Shown here piece after piece: positions 26,149-34,612 of a stretch of DNA of 39,198 bases. The notes under the pieces are model-generated. The model saw only the letters and a program-made list of their open reading frames with translations, did not search any database and was not told the origin of the DNA. This DNA is from Brumimicrobium salinarum (GTDB lineage Bacteria; Bacteroidota; Bacteroidia; Flavobacteriales_D; Crocinitomicaceae), in NCBI RefSeq assembly GCF_002844555.1, contig NZ_PJNI01000023.1, forward strand, positions 1 to 39,198, in the 5' to 3' direction. The translations under genes and the position numbers were made by a program. Position 1 is the stretch's first letter. Each line of letters begins with the position of its first letter.

Positions 26149-26432
26149 AAAATACAACCTCTTTTTTTACGTTTTTCTTTTTTATTTCTTCGTCGCGTTT
26201 TTCGAATGCGCTTTTTTGCTGCTTTTGATTGCATTTTCCAATATCGTTTTTCATTTTCTTTTTGTGCTTTTTTTTGTGCTTTTGCAGCGGCTTTTTTATC
26301 TTTAGCTCTCGCTGCCTCAGCTTCTTCAACGGTGGCGTATGTTGCTCCAGGATTTGATGAAGCACATGAGCCAATTAGCAAATAAGAAAATATAAACAAT
26401 AAGATGACTATGTTATTTGTTCTTTTTATCAT
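26145..26432 (-). CDS. Small Ala/Lys/Arg-rich lipoprotein
   Basis: A 95-residue product from ATG 26432, chosen because it places a normal lipoprotein signal (hydrophobic run ending SYLLIGSCASS, Cys24) at the N-terminus; a longer frame to 26525 adds a second, unlikely hydrophobic stretch and overlaps the divergent gene. After the lipidated Cys comes an Ala/Glu/Lys helix (TVEEAEAARAKDKKAAAKAQ) and a strongly basic C-terminal part (RKTRRRNKKEKRKKRGCIF). I do not recognise a family. Such a basic tail could bind lipopolysaccharide, peptidoglycan or nucleic acid; this is only inferred from charge. Confidence 0.65.
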   Translation of the reverse strand: MIKRTNNIVILLFIFSYLLIGSCASSNPGATYATVEEAEAARAKDKKAAAKAQKKAQKENEKRYWKMQSKAAKKRIRKTRRRNKKEKRKKRGCIF

Positions 26433-26460
26433 AAATTCGTAATTAACAAGTAATGACACA

Positions 26461-26895
26461 ATGAACGTACGAAAAATTTTATTTATCACCATGATTTTAG
26501 CACTTTTTGGGTGTAATAAGAACAAGCAACATCCTGTTCCCTATTTTTCATTTGATGCAAATGTTAATATGACATTGCCCTCTTATTCAGATTTACAAGG
26601 TGTTGGCGGTTGGGCGTATGTGTCTGGTATAGGCTCTAAAGGTGTTGTTATTTATCGACAAAGTCAGCAAAACTTTGTTGCTTTTGATAGACATTCACCA
26701 GCGGAAGGAAGTTTAGATTGCGAAAAAGGTCTAACAACCGATGAAGATAATTTTTTAGTACTCAATGATCCATGTTCCGATGTCCAATTTTCACTATATG
26801 ATGGTTCAGTTTTAAGTGGCGACTCAAAATGGGGCTTGAGAGCATACCTCGTTGATTATAATGGAGGTAATGTTTTGCGTATCTATAACCCTTAA
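26461..26895 (+). CDS. Lipoprotein with a possible degenerate Rieske-like fold
   Basis: The 144-residue product has a lipoprotein signal (ILALFGC, Cys18). The mature part resembles a Rieske domain in layout: KGVVIYRQSQQNFVAFDRHSPAEG corresponds to the strand before cluster-binding box 1, and NDPCSDVQFSLYDGSVLSGDSKWGLRAY to box 2 and the closing strands. The C-x-H and C-x-x-H ligands are absent (only one Cys in each box region), so no 2Fe-2S cluster can be expected. This reading is by eye and could be wrong. The gene is divergent from the basic lipoprotein and precedes a small gene on the same strand. Confidence 0.72.
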   Translation: MNVRKILFITMILALFGCNKNKQHPVPYFSFDANVNMTLPSYSDLQGVGGWAYVSGIGSKGVVIYRQSQQNFVAFDRHSPAEGSLDCEKGLTTDEDNFLVLNDPCSDVQFSLYDGSVLSGDSKWGLRAYLVDYNGGNVLRIYNP

Positions 26896-26940
26896 GAATA
26901 TCTATTTTTAACTACATAAAGTATTACCTAATCCCATGCT

Positions 26941-27342
26941 ATGGAAAGAAATATTGAATTACTAAAAGTAAAAGAAATAGTACACGGAAGAATAGAGTTA
27001 AGGTCTGATGATGTTTTGATTTTTAGACCTAACGTGGCTACCTTTAAGGAATTTAACCTTCAAGTTCTTCAAGATTTGCTTGATGCATTTGTTGAGATAA
27101 CAGACGGAGTTCCTCGACTTTATCTATGTGACAACACTTACACACCAGCAATCGTTAGCAAAGATGATTTAGACTTTATGAGTAAAAAATATCCTATTTT
27201 TGCTACAAAAGCCGCGATGATTACTGATTCACCTATTGCAAGAGTGCAGGTTGCTAATTATAATTCGGTTTATGATCCCACGGTTAAACTTGGAGCATTC
27301 GTATCTGAGGAAAGCGCTATAGAGTGGCTTTTGAAAGCATAA
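26941..27342 (+). CDS. Small conserved Bacteroidota protein, STAS-like in appearance
   Basis: A 133-residue cytosolic protein without signal or membrane segment. Its alternating strand-helix pattern (GRIELRSDDVLIFRPN, then the helix FNLQVLQDLLDAFVEI, PRLYLCDNT, MITDSPIARVQVANY, LGAFVSEESAIEWLLKA) is that of STAS/SEC14-like or DUF-type small alpha/beta domains common in Bacteroidota, including the closing 'F.. EE.A..WL' signature of proteins related to SpoIIAA-like families. No catalytic motif is seen. It lies 45 bp after the Rieske-like lipoprotein and may share its transcript. Function unknown. Confidence 0.75.
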   Translation: MERNIELLKVKEIVHGRIELRSDDVLIFRPNVATFKEFNLQVLQDLLDAFVEITDGVPRLYLCDNTYTPAIVSKDDLDFMSKKYPIFATKAAMITDSPIARVQVANYNSVYDPTVKLGAFVSEESAIEWLLKA

Positions 27343-27423
27343 AACTTTCTTGTTTCAATTTAAAAAAACAAAGAAATAACATAATTCTATTGAAGTGCTT
27401 ATAGCTTGTCTAGTTTATAGAAT

Positions 27424-28242
27424 TCATTTTAACAAAACAATAGGGAAATCTTGACCGAAACTATAACTTGTTGGATACTGTGCGCCTCCGTGATATTTTT
27501 CTGAGAGCTCTGGAACGCGTTCTTCCACGTAAGTTTTAATTTCATTTACCGTTACTTTTTTGTCCTGTCCTATTTGTAGGATAGAACTTCTTCCGTCCAG
27601 AACCTCTAAAATAGCATAGGTGAAAAGACCATGTTTTAAATCACTGGATTCATTTGCATACTGAATGTCCTGCGAAGCTGTTAAAAAGAATGTTCCAGTA
27701 TTTCTAGCCAACTGAGCAATCGCTTTTTCTCTATTGTCAGCACCTCTCGTGGCTAAAACATTCAAGGCTCCTCCCGAATGACAAGCATCAAGGATAAATA
27801 ATTGCTTTTGAGCAGATATTTTTTTAGAGAATTCAAGTAGTTCAGTAGCAGAAATACCTTCTGATTTTAACAGTCCTTCGTCATAAAAGCTTGTCATGTT
27901 GTGGGTCATGATATAAAAGTCGGCTTTTGCTGTTTCTACAGGTGTGCTCATTACTCCGTGCCCGGCATAATAAAAAACAAACACATCTTTTGGCTTTATG
28001 TTACTAATTAGCTCTTCAAATACAGAGTGAATTTCATCCTTCGTTGCTTTGTTGTCTTTTAGAGAGTAGGTCTTTATTTGATCAAATAGTGTCAGCCCTC
28101 CTTTGGAGACCACTTTTAAGAATTCTTGAGCGTCTTTTGAGGCATAACTTAAATTATATTTGCTGTTCTTATAGGTGTTAATGCCTACTGAAAGAATATG
28201 AAGATTCGCTCTATTTGCCTTACCGTCAAACCTTACGTTCAA
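27424..28242 (-). CDS. Caspase-like (peptidase C14) domain, 3' part of a WD40-caspase gene
   Basis: A caspase-fold cysteine protease domain of 272 residues. The catalytic dyad is intact: His in VFVFYYAGHGVM and Cys in FILDACHSGGAL; the first strand LHILSVGINTYKNSKYNL and the KHGLFTYAILEVLDG block complete the fold. This frame has only a TTG as start (28242) and is really the C-terminal part of the upstream WD40 frame: one extra base at the seven-A run 28338-28344 gives ...GAKKSTQSFKVKLIDGINTLKAIAKSERKVE... straight into this domain. Bacteroidota have many WD40-caspase fusions, of about 1100-1200 residues, thought to act as sensing proteases; what this one senses is unknown. Confidence 0.88.
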   Translation of the reverse strand: MNVRFDGKANRANLHILSVGINTYKNSKYNLSYASKDAQEFLKVVSKGGLTLFDQIKTYSLKDNKATKDEIHSVFEELISNIKPKDVFVFYYAGHGVMSTPVETAKADFYIMTHNMTSFYDEGLLKSEGISATELLEFSKKISAQKQLFILDACHSGGALNVLATRGADNREKAIAQLARNTGTFFLTASQDIQYANESSDLKHGLFTYAILEVLDGRSSILQIGQDKKVTVNEIKTYVEERVPELSEKYHGGAQYPTSYSFGQDFPIVLLK

Positions 28243-28310
28243 AGTGATAGGATCTGATTCAACTTTGCGCTCACTCTTTGCAATTGCTTTTAAAGTATTT
28301 ATTCCATCGA

Positions 28311-30830
28311 TTAACTTAACCTTAAAAGATTGCGTACTTTTTTTGCACCTCTAAAATTAATGTTTTGACTTGTAATTCTATGTGCTACTAGTTTGCCATT
28401 ATTGTAAAGGTTAAGCTCCGAAATGTCTTCACCTCCTCCAAGAATAGTAACATCAATTGAGAAGTTTTGGGTATTGCTCACTACCATTCCTTGCGCGTCT
28501 TTTGTAGTTGATCTGTTTGTACTGTTAGAGTACTGAAATGCAAGCTCAGGACGGTTTTTTATTAAGGTATTTAAACTTTCGCCTGTATCGTTCAAGATGC
28601 CACCGTTCATTACTTGTATTGCAAGACCTGGTGTGTAATACTTATCGAATAAAGCTTCAAGCGCAATAACTTCCATTCCTGAAACGTAGTTAACAAGGTG
28701 GAGCGCATTTTTAGAACCATCAAAATGACCGCTCGGTGTTGTAATTATCCAATCGTTTTGGTTAATAGGGATATACGTATACAACTGTTTTTTTTGTTTA
28801 TAATCCCATACAATAACCTCCCCATTCATTCCTCGTGAAACCATTAGATTTCCGTCGTTAGTGAATTGAATATCTGTGACGGCACTAACATGGCCAGATA
28901 ACTGTTTTTCCAGTTTACCTGTCTCCAAGTTCCAAAACTTTATATTTCGATCACCATGTCCAGCAATAATACTTTTTTGATCAGGGGAAAAATTAACTGA
29001 ATAAACAGGAGCTCCTTTATCATTGAATTTCGCAACTTGCATACCTGTAAGTGTATGCCAAAGCTTGATTTTCCCGTCCCAACTTGAACTTACTAAATAT
29101 TGACCATCTTTAGAAAATTCAATTCCTGAAATAGTTTCTGTATGTCCGATTAAGGTTCTGAAATTTTCTTGCGTATCTGCTTCCCAAAAATCAATGTTTT
29201 TATATAAATCTCCTGATAGAAGGTATAGGTCGTTGGGAGAATACCGCACAAGATAAGGAGCGCCATTGTTTATTTCAATGTAAGAAGTCCACGTACCCTC
29301 TTTTATATCCCAAGTGCGCAGTGTTCCGTCCCAACTTGCCGAAGAAATAACATTTGAATTGTTTGAAAATTGAAGGTCAAATATTAATGCCTGGTGACCA
29401 ACCAAAATATGTTTTAAGGTATATGTTGTGGCATCGTAAATCCTGATTTTTCTATCACCACCCGCCACAGCAAGAAGTTTCCCGTCCTTGCTGAACGTTT
29501 GGCAAAAAATAGCTTTACTTGCATCCGTTAATGTTTTTGTCTTTTTTCCTGTGCTAAGGTTAAGGACAATTGCCGAGGAATCTACTTTTCCTATAATGAG
29601 TTCGTGCTTGTTTGGATGAAGTGCTAAACGTGTACGGTAGGAAATATACTGTAAAATAGCACCGTCAATCCAAGAAGAGTAGCTGAATCTTAACCCATCT
29701 GACTTGGTTTGATTCAGGTAGCCTTTATACGTTTTAACAACTGTTTTTAAGGGAATAGACCAAACCTCTGCACTGAAGTTTTTACCAGGTAAAACGATTT
29801 GGTTGTTTCTAACTTGAATATTAAAATTATTTATGCCTTTGACGGGAAGATTAAATAATTCGTTTCCTGAGGAGGTTGAGTAAAACCTTATCTCCTTGTC
29901 ATAACTGACCATTATTTGTTTGTTGTTTTCGGTAAAATCAATGGTGTTTGGGGATTTAGTAGGGGTTTTAAAAGCGGCTATTTCTCTTCCTGTTTTAATG
30001 TTCCATAATTTTCCAACTCCTTTATTTGAGGTCGTGAATACAGCTTTGGAATCATCGGAAATAAGAACGTGGGTTTTGCAACCATCGCATTCGCTAGTTT
30101 TAACAATTGAAACTGAATGTAAAGAATCTCCAGTTTCAGCATCAAAAACAGTAGCGAAAAGACGTGAAGATCCAATGACAATGTGTTTTTCGTTGTTGCT
30201 GAAATTTAAGGTGTAAGCTTTAGCGGAAGGAAGCGTAAATAAAGTGTCTTTGGTTTTAAGACGAATACAAGCAACTTTGGTGTCATCAATTTTGGATAAG
30301 ACTAAGTTACCGTTGAAACTTACTGTCTTTGGGTCGTTGAAAGTAGCATAGTCCTTCTTGAAATACCCCACAAATTCACCCGTTGCTGTTTCCCATACAG
30401 AGAAGTGCTGTCTCTTGTCGAAAATAATTACTTTACTACCATCGCCGTTAAAAAGCGCGTTTGCTATGTCGTATTTGGTATGTAAAAAGGTGTGAATAAC
30501 CTCTCCTGTTTCAATGTCGCTTAACTTCACTGTATTGTCGTTAGATGCCGATAAAATGTATTGATCATCTTTACTAAAATGAAGTGCGGTAATGCTTTTT
30601 ACATGATGGTGTAGAATTCTAATTTCTTTGCCTGTCTTTTTATCCCAAATAATTATCGACCGATCAATGCTTCCTGTTGCTATGTATTTGCCATTGTGAG
30701 AAATGTCGGATGCAGAAACGGTTTTGGAATGCCCCATTTGAATAATCGCCTCAATAGAAGAATTAGTCTGTGTTTGACTAAATGTTAAGTTGCTTATTAT
30801 AAAAAGCAGAGATGTTAGTATGTACTTCAT
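28311..30830 (-). CDS. WD40 beta-propeller repeat protein, 5' part of a WD40-caspase gene
   Basis: The exported sensor part of a WD40-caspase protein, about 839 residues in this frame. The ATG at 30830 was chosen because it starts a signal peptide (MKYILTSLLFIISNLTFSQ); a longer frame to 30953 adds no conserved sequence. Roughly a dozen WD40 repeats follow, with GH...V..I.FS.DG..L.S.S.D..IK.W patterns, for example GHTETISGIEFSKDGQYLVS. They end near residue 680 with WIITTPSGHFDGS, the usual linker before bacterial caspase domains. The frame breaks at a seven-A run (28338-28344) and stops at 28311, 68 bp before the apparent start of the caspase frame. Joined length would be about 1135 residues. 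Confidence 0.88.
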   Translation of the reverse strand: MKYILTSLLFIISNLTFSQTQTNSSIEAIIQMGHSKTVSASDISHNGKYIATGSIDRSIIIWDKKTGKEIRILHHHVKSITALHFSKDDQYILSASNDNTVKLSDIETGEVIHTFLHTKYDIANALFNGDGSKVIIFDKRQHFSVWETATGEFVGYFKKDYATFNDPKTVSFNGNLVLSKIDDTKVACIRLKTKDTLFTLPSAKAYTLNFSNNEKHIVIGSSRLFATVFDAETGDSLHSVSIVKTSECDGCKTHVLISDDSKAVFTTSNKGVGKLWNIKTGREIAAFKTPTKSPNTIDFTENNKQIMVSYDKEIRFYSTSSGNELFNLPVKGINNFNIQVRNNQIVLPGKNFSAEVWSIPLKTVVKTYKGYLNQTKSDGLRFSYSSWIDGAILQYISYRTRLALHPNKHELIIGKVDSSAIVLNLSTGKKTKTLTDASKAIFCQTFSKDGKLLAVAGGDRKIRIYDATTYTLKHILVGHQALIFDLQFSNNSNVISSASWDGTLRTWDIKEGTWTSYIEINNGAPYLVRYSPNDLYLLSGDLYKNIDFWEADTQENFRTLIGHTETISGIEFSKDGQYLVSSSWDGKIKLWHTLTGMQVAKFNDKGAPVYSVNFSPDQKSIIAGHGDRNIKFWNLETGKLEKQLSGHVSAVTDIQFTNDGNLMVSRGMNGEVIVWDYKQKKQLYTYIPINQNDWIITTPSGHFDGSKNALHLVNYVSGMEVIALEALFDKYYTPGLAIQVMNGGILNDTGESLNTLIKNRPELAFQYSNSTNRSTTKDAQGMVVSNTQNFSIDVTILGGGEDISELNLYNNGKLVAHRITSQNINFRGAKKVRNLLRLS

Positions 30831-31039
30831 TTTGAGTATGAATATTTTGGTAAATATAATGAAAAGGTGAAAAAAGTGATCAAGGTAGACGTTGAATACA
30901 CTATTTATATTTAAAATGAGCTCTTCTTTTGTTTCGAAAAGAGGTTCCCCCAAACTAAAGGATGAAATCTTCTTTCGATTCTGTTAAATTTATAGAGAAT
31001 TGTTAGTTTTCGATTAGCTTTTTTTATCTTCATTGCATT

Positions 31040-32827
31040 ATGACTTTGTCCATAGGAATTGTGCTTGGAATTATACTTGTCTCGTTCATATTATTTGTGA
31101 CCGAGAAATTTACTGTGGACAAAACTTCTTTTTTTATTCTGGTCAGTTTGTTGATTTTTGGAATCGTAACTCCAGAAGAAGCCGTTTCAGGATTCTCCGA
31201 CAATGCAGTGCTGACCATTCTGTGTTTGATGATTATCGCTGTTGGATTGGAAAAGAATGGTGTTATCGCATTGATGGCACAGAAAATATTTCCCATTACC
31301 AAATATCCGCTATGGGTTTTCTTGCCCATTTTAATGATAACTGTTGGTGTTTTGTCTTCTTTTATAGCAACAACGGCAGTCGTCATCATCTTCATAAAAT
31401 TGGTGAATGAACTAGGGAAGAAAGGAGGGATTGATCGTTCCAAAGTGCTTATGCCGATTTCCTTTGCTGGAATTTTAGGAGGAAGCGCAACCTTAATGGG
31501 AACGAGCACCAATTTGATTGTATCTGATATTTCCAGAGAAAGTGGTGTTGGAAGTTTTGACTTCTTTGAATTTTCTCTTGCTGGCGTCATTTTTTTAGCG
31601 GTGACCGTTCCAATCATTTATTTACTGGCGCGGTTTTTCTTGCCAAAAGATAAGGTGGATGCTGATGCGCATTTAGCCAATAAATACGAATACATTACTG
31701 CCGTTAAAGTGCGCAAAGATTCAAGATTGGTTGGAAAAAAGCCCTATGAAACGGAATTGTGGGATGAAAATGACATCAGACTGCTTAAACTGCAAAGAGG
31801 AAAAAGAAGATTGGGAACTGATTTAAAATCGGTGCAAATTCAAGAAAATGATATTTTGTGGTTGGACATTACCATTGATGACATAAAAGAACATATTGAA
31901 AAATTGGGACTCAGTTTATTGGGCGTTGATCAGAGATTAATCGAAGATCAATTGTCTTATGAATACCATGAAGTTATCATTTTGCCTAACTCTATTTATG
32001 CTAATATGACTATAGAACAATTCAATGCGAGTTTGTCTGAAAATGTACGTGTTAAAGGTGTGAGTAGCGATAAAGACCGTTCAAAACACAGTTTGTATTT
32101 CAATAAATTTGTCTCTAAGAAGCATTTAATTCCTGGGAATCGTGTTTTATTGACAGGAGACTTGAATGAAATTCAGAAGATTTCCCAAGAGAAAAACTTA
32201 TTGTTTGCGAATACCGTTTTCTCTACGCCAGCCATTCCTAATTACAAAAAAGTCATTTGTTTGATTTCAGTCTTGTTGATTGTTGTTTTGTCAGCCACCA
32301 ACACATTTTCCATACTTAAAAGCTGTTTGATAGGCGTAGGTTTATGCTTGTTTACTGGTTGCCTTCAATTGAAAGACGCTTACGAAGGAATAAATTGGCA
32401 AGTCATTTTCTTATTGGCAGGAATGATTCCATTGGGCGTAGCCATGAAAAATACAGGAACTGATGTTTATATCGCTGATCATTTATTTGCGCTTTTAGAA
32501 ACAGTTCCTATCGCTGTAACGGTGTCCATTGTTTTTGCTTTTACGATGTTAATGAGCGGATTTGTGTCCAACAATGCCACAGCTATAATCTTAGCGCCCA
32601 TCGTAATCGTAGTGGCAACAAATCTGAATATTAATCCAAAACCTATGTTGTATGCCGTGATGTTTGGAAGCAGTTTCAGTTTTTATACACCGATGGGCTA
32701 TCAAACCAACGCCATTATTTATGGTTTAGGCGTTTATCGTTTCAAACACTTTTTAATTGTGGGTGGAGTGCTGTCACTTGTTTTGTTGGGTTTGGCTTCA
32801 GCTGTTTTGCCATGGTTGTATTTGTAG
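31040..32827 (+). CDS. SLC13-family permease with two central RCK_C (TrkA-C) domains
   Basis: A divalent anion or dicarboxylate/sulfate:Na+ symporter-type membrane protein of 595 residues. Membrane segments occupy about 1-215 and 400-595. SGFSDNAVLTILCLMIIA, ATTAVVIIFIKLV and LMGTSTNLIVSDI in the first half and FVSNNATAIILAPI with GSSFSFYTPMGYQTN in the second half are the repeated core motifs of the DASS family. Between them residues about 215-395 form two regulatory RCK_C domains (VKVRKDSRLVGKKPYE; HEVIILPNSIYANMTIEQFN). The substrate is not resolved by sequence. It stands alone, with a minus-strand gene ending 6 bp downstream. Confidence 0.92.
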   Translation: MTLSIGIVLGIILVSFILFVTEKFTVDKTSFFILVSLLIFGIVTPEEAVSGFSDNAVLTILCLMIIAVGLEKNGVIALMAQKIFPITKYPLWVFLPILMITVGVLSSFIATTAVVIIFIKLVNELGKKGGIDRSKVLMPISFAGILGGSATLMGTSTNLIVSDISRESGVGSFDFFEFSLAGVIFLAVTVPIIYLLARFFLPKDKVDADAHLANKYEYITAVKVRKDSRLVGKKPYETELWDENDIRLLKLQRGKRRLGTDLKSVQIQENDILWLDITIDDIKEHIEKLGLSLLGVDQRLIEDQLSYEYHEVIILPNSIYANMTIEQFNASLSENVRVKGVSSDKDRSKHSLYFNKFVSKKHLIPGNRVLLTGDLNEIQKISQEKNLLFANTVFSTPAIPNYKKVICLISVLLIVVLSATNTFSILKSCLIGVGLCLFTGCLQLKDAYEGINWQVIFLLAGMIPLGVAMKNTGTDVYIADHLFALLETVPIAVTVSIVFAFTMLMSGFVSNNATAIILAPIVIVVATNLNINPKPMLYAVMFGSSFSFYTPMGYQTNAIIYGLGVYRFKHFLIVGGVLSLVLLGLASAVLPWLYL

Positions 32828-32833
32828 GGGTAC

Positions 32834-33184
32834 TTAATGATCTCCAAACCGTTCTTTTATAGCTTTTTCCACTCTGACAATCAAAAGAATTACCGCAGTA
32901 GTCATTAAGCCCAGTCCCATGAATGTTGCGATATTCTCACTGGGATGAATAAACAAGCCTATAAGACCAGATAAAGCCAATAGAAAACCGAGTTTTATGA
33001 ATTCTTTAGCGGAGTACTTTTGTGCAAAACTCCATCGCTCTTTGTTTTTCATGGAATTGCTTGTTCTATATCCGTATAAACCATTGATTTTTTTTGGTGG
33101 AAATTTCAACATAATTATTCCGACCATAACGAATATTAAACCCGTTAGAATAGGAATAGTGAATAAGGCATTATCGAATGGCAT
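32834..33184 (-). CDS. SdpI-family membrane protein
   Basis: A 116-residue integral membrane protein with three hydrophobic helices. The block PPKKINGLYGYRTSNSMKNKERW between helices 1 and 2 is the signature of the SdpI/YhfL family. In Bacillus SdpI gives immunity to the SdpC toxin; in Bacteroidota the short single-domain forms are of unknown role, and no toxin gene is near. The start ATG directly abuts the stop of the amidase gene upstream (no gap), so both are translated together. Confidence 0.88.
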   Translation of the reverse strand: MPFDNALFTIPILTGLIFVMVGIIMLKFPPKKINGLYGYRTSNSMKNKERWSFAQKYSAKEFIKLGFLLALSGLIGLFIHPSENIATFMGLGLMTTAVILLIVRVEKAIKERFGDH

Positions 33185-33775
33185 TTATTTTCTTTCTAAA
33201 AGCTTTAAAATTGATTCAGCCAATTCTATTTGTCCTTTTGAGCTTGTCAATTTCTCTCTGTCATCTTTGTTAGAAAGAAAACCTAATTCTAATAATGCAA
33301 TTGGAAATTCTACATTTCTTAGTAGTTGAAAATTGGCATTTTTGATAACGGGATTTTGATTTTCAAATACGTTTGAGATATTCAATGCTAATTGCTTTGA
33401 TTTTTCTATCTCTTTATTGTTTTCACTAATGTAAATCTCCGTTCCTTTCTTATTGCTGTTTGGATGCAGATTGGCGTGAAGAGAAATTACAAAATCAGGT
33501 TGAAATGAATTAATCATTTTTGCACGTTCTTCTAAGGAAAGAAAATCATCTGAATTTCTGGTCAACACAATTTTAATGTCAGAATTTTTATTGAGTTCAA
33601 TTACACGTTGAGCAATATCAAAAACGACTTCCTTTTCAGTAAAATCTTCAAAAGTAGCTCCGTTATCATCTCCTCCATGACTTACATCAATCACAATTGT
33701 TTTCTGAGGATGATTAGTAAATGCAAAGGTGAAAGTCAATAAAGCAATTCCGATAAATTTGAGTAGATTTTTCAT
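33185..33775 (-). CDS. N-acetylmuramoyl-L-alanine amidase (Amidase_3)
   Basis: A peptidoglycan hydrolase that cuts the MurNAc-L-Ala bond in the periplasm with Zn2+. Residues 1-22 are a signal peptide. The family residues are in place: His in KTIVIDVSHGGDDNGA (the usual PGHGG is VSHGG here), Glu in DFTEKEVVFDIA, His in FVISLHANLHPN and the catalytic Glu in ALLELGFLSNKDDR. With 196 residues it is a bare catalytic domain without LysM, SH3 or AMIN targeting parts. It is followed without gap by the SdpI-like gene. Confidence 0.93.
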   Translation of the reverse strand: MKNLLKFIGIALLTFTFAFTNHPQKTIVIDVSHGGDDNGATFEDFTEKEVVFDIAQRVIELNKNSDIKIVLTRNSDDFLSLEERAKMINSFQPDFVISLHANLHPNSNKKGTEIYISENNKEIEKSKQLALNISNVFENQNPVIKNANFQLLRNVEFPIALLELGFLSNKDDREKLTSSKGQIELAESILKLLERK

Positions 33776-33862
33776 AGTTTTTGGTTTTTAAATCTTGCGT
33801 AAAGTTATGATTTAATCTTAAATATACTAATTATCAGTTGTTTTGAATAAATATGTTGCAAT

Positions 33863-33893
33863 AAAAAAAGGCGATGCGCAATACATCACCTTT
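33863..33893 (-). terminator. Intrinsic terminator downstream of the NAD(P)-binding protein gene
   Basis: On the minus strand AAAGGTGATG, a 7-base loop, CATCGCCTTT and then a run of T form a GC-containing hairpin with U-tail (one mismatch in ten pairs). It begins 24 bp after the stop codon at 33917 and insulates the amidase gene downstream. Confidence 0.75.
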
Positions 33894-33916
33894 ATAATAA
33901 TTGTTGTCGATAAATT

Positions 33917-34552
33917 TTATCTCTTCACGACTTTTTCAATTTCATCTTCTCCACTGATAATTTCAAATGTTTCATTGTTTCTAACATCATCAGAAAGCGC
34001 GGAAACTAAAGTTTGAGCTACATCTGCGCGAGGAATTTGGCCGGGTGATTCCATTTTCTCCTGTAACTTAATTTTTCCTGTTCCATTTTCGTCTGTTAAT
34101 CCGCCTGGACGAACAATGGTGTGTTTGATGCCACTTTCTCTTAAGTAATCGTCAGCGTTTTGTTTGGCTTTAAGATACTCTTCCAATTCTGGCATCACAG
34201 AAGGCGTGTCGGCTCCCATAGAGCTTAACATTACAAATTTATTCGCTCCTGCATTTTTTACAACATCGATGAAATGTTTCGCTCCTTCCTGATCCACTTC
34301 TTTGACTTTCTTTCCTCCCGAACCAGCGGCGAAAATTGCTTTGTCGGTGTTTTTAATTGTATCCGATAAATCACTTTCTAGGTCTCCTAAAATTGTGGAG
34401 ACATTATATTGCTCAAAACTCTTTTGTTGGTCTGGACTTCTCACCAAAGCAACGGGCTCATACTCTTCAGAATTCTTTAAAAGCTCTATCACGATTCTTC
34501 CTGTTGTTCCGTTTGCACCGGCTACTAAAACGCTTTGTTTTTTGTTTGACAT
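33917..34552 (-). CDS. NAD(P)-binding atypical SDR (NmrA/YwnB-like)
   Basis: A 211-residue Rossmann-fold protein with the dinucleotide loop VLVAGANGTTGRIVIELL at residues 8-25, AIFAAGSGG after strand 4 and IKHTIVRPGGLTDENGTG, the typical atypical-SDR (SDR_a5) signature where the YxxxK catalytic pair is replaced. These proteins are flavin/NAD(P)-dependent reductases or redox sensors. It sits 60 bp downstream of the DJ-1/PfpI gene on the same strand; the pair looks like a small stress or detoxification unit ending at the terminator 33863-33893. Confidence 0.9.
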   Translation of the reverse strand: MSNKKQSVLVAGANGTTGRIVIELLKNSEEYEPVALVRSPDQQKSFEQYNVSTILGDLESDLSDTIKNTDKAIFAAGSGGKKVKEVDQEGAKHFIDVVKNAGANKFVMLSSMGADTPSVMPELEEYLKAKQNADDYLRESGIKHTIVRPGGLTDENGTGKIKLQEKMESPGQIPRADVAQTLVSALSDDVRNNETFEIISGEDEIEKVVKR

Positions 34553-34612
34553 TGTTTGTTGTGTTTTAAATTCGTTTGTAAATAATTTATTTTGTGATTT
34601 GGTTATAAAATC

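Noticed and set aside
30831-30953. N-terminal extension of the WD40 protein (41 more residues)
   Set aside because: A signal peptide starting at Met 30830 would be buried behind an unconserved stretch; the internal ATG gives a normal exported protein.
31030-31617. Minus-strand open frame of 195 codons opposite the SLC13 permease
   Set aside because: It is the antisense shadow of a membrane protein with clear family motifs on the plus strand.
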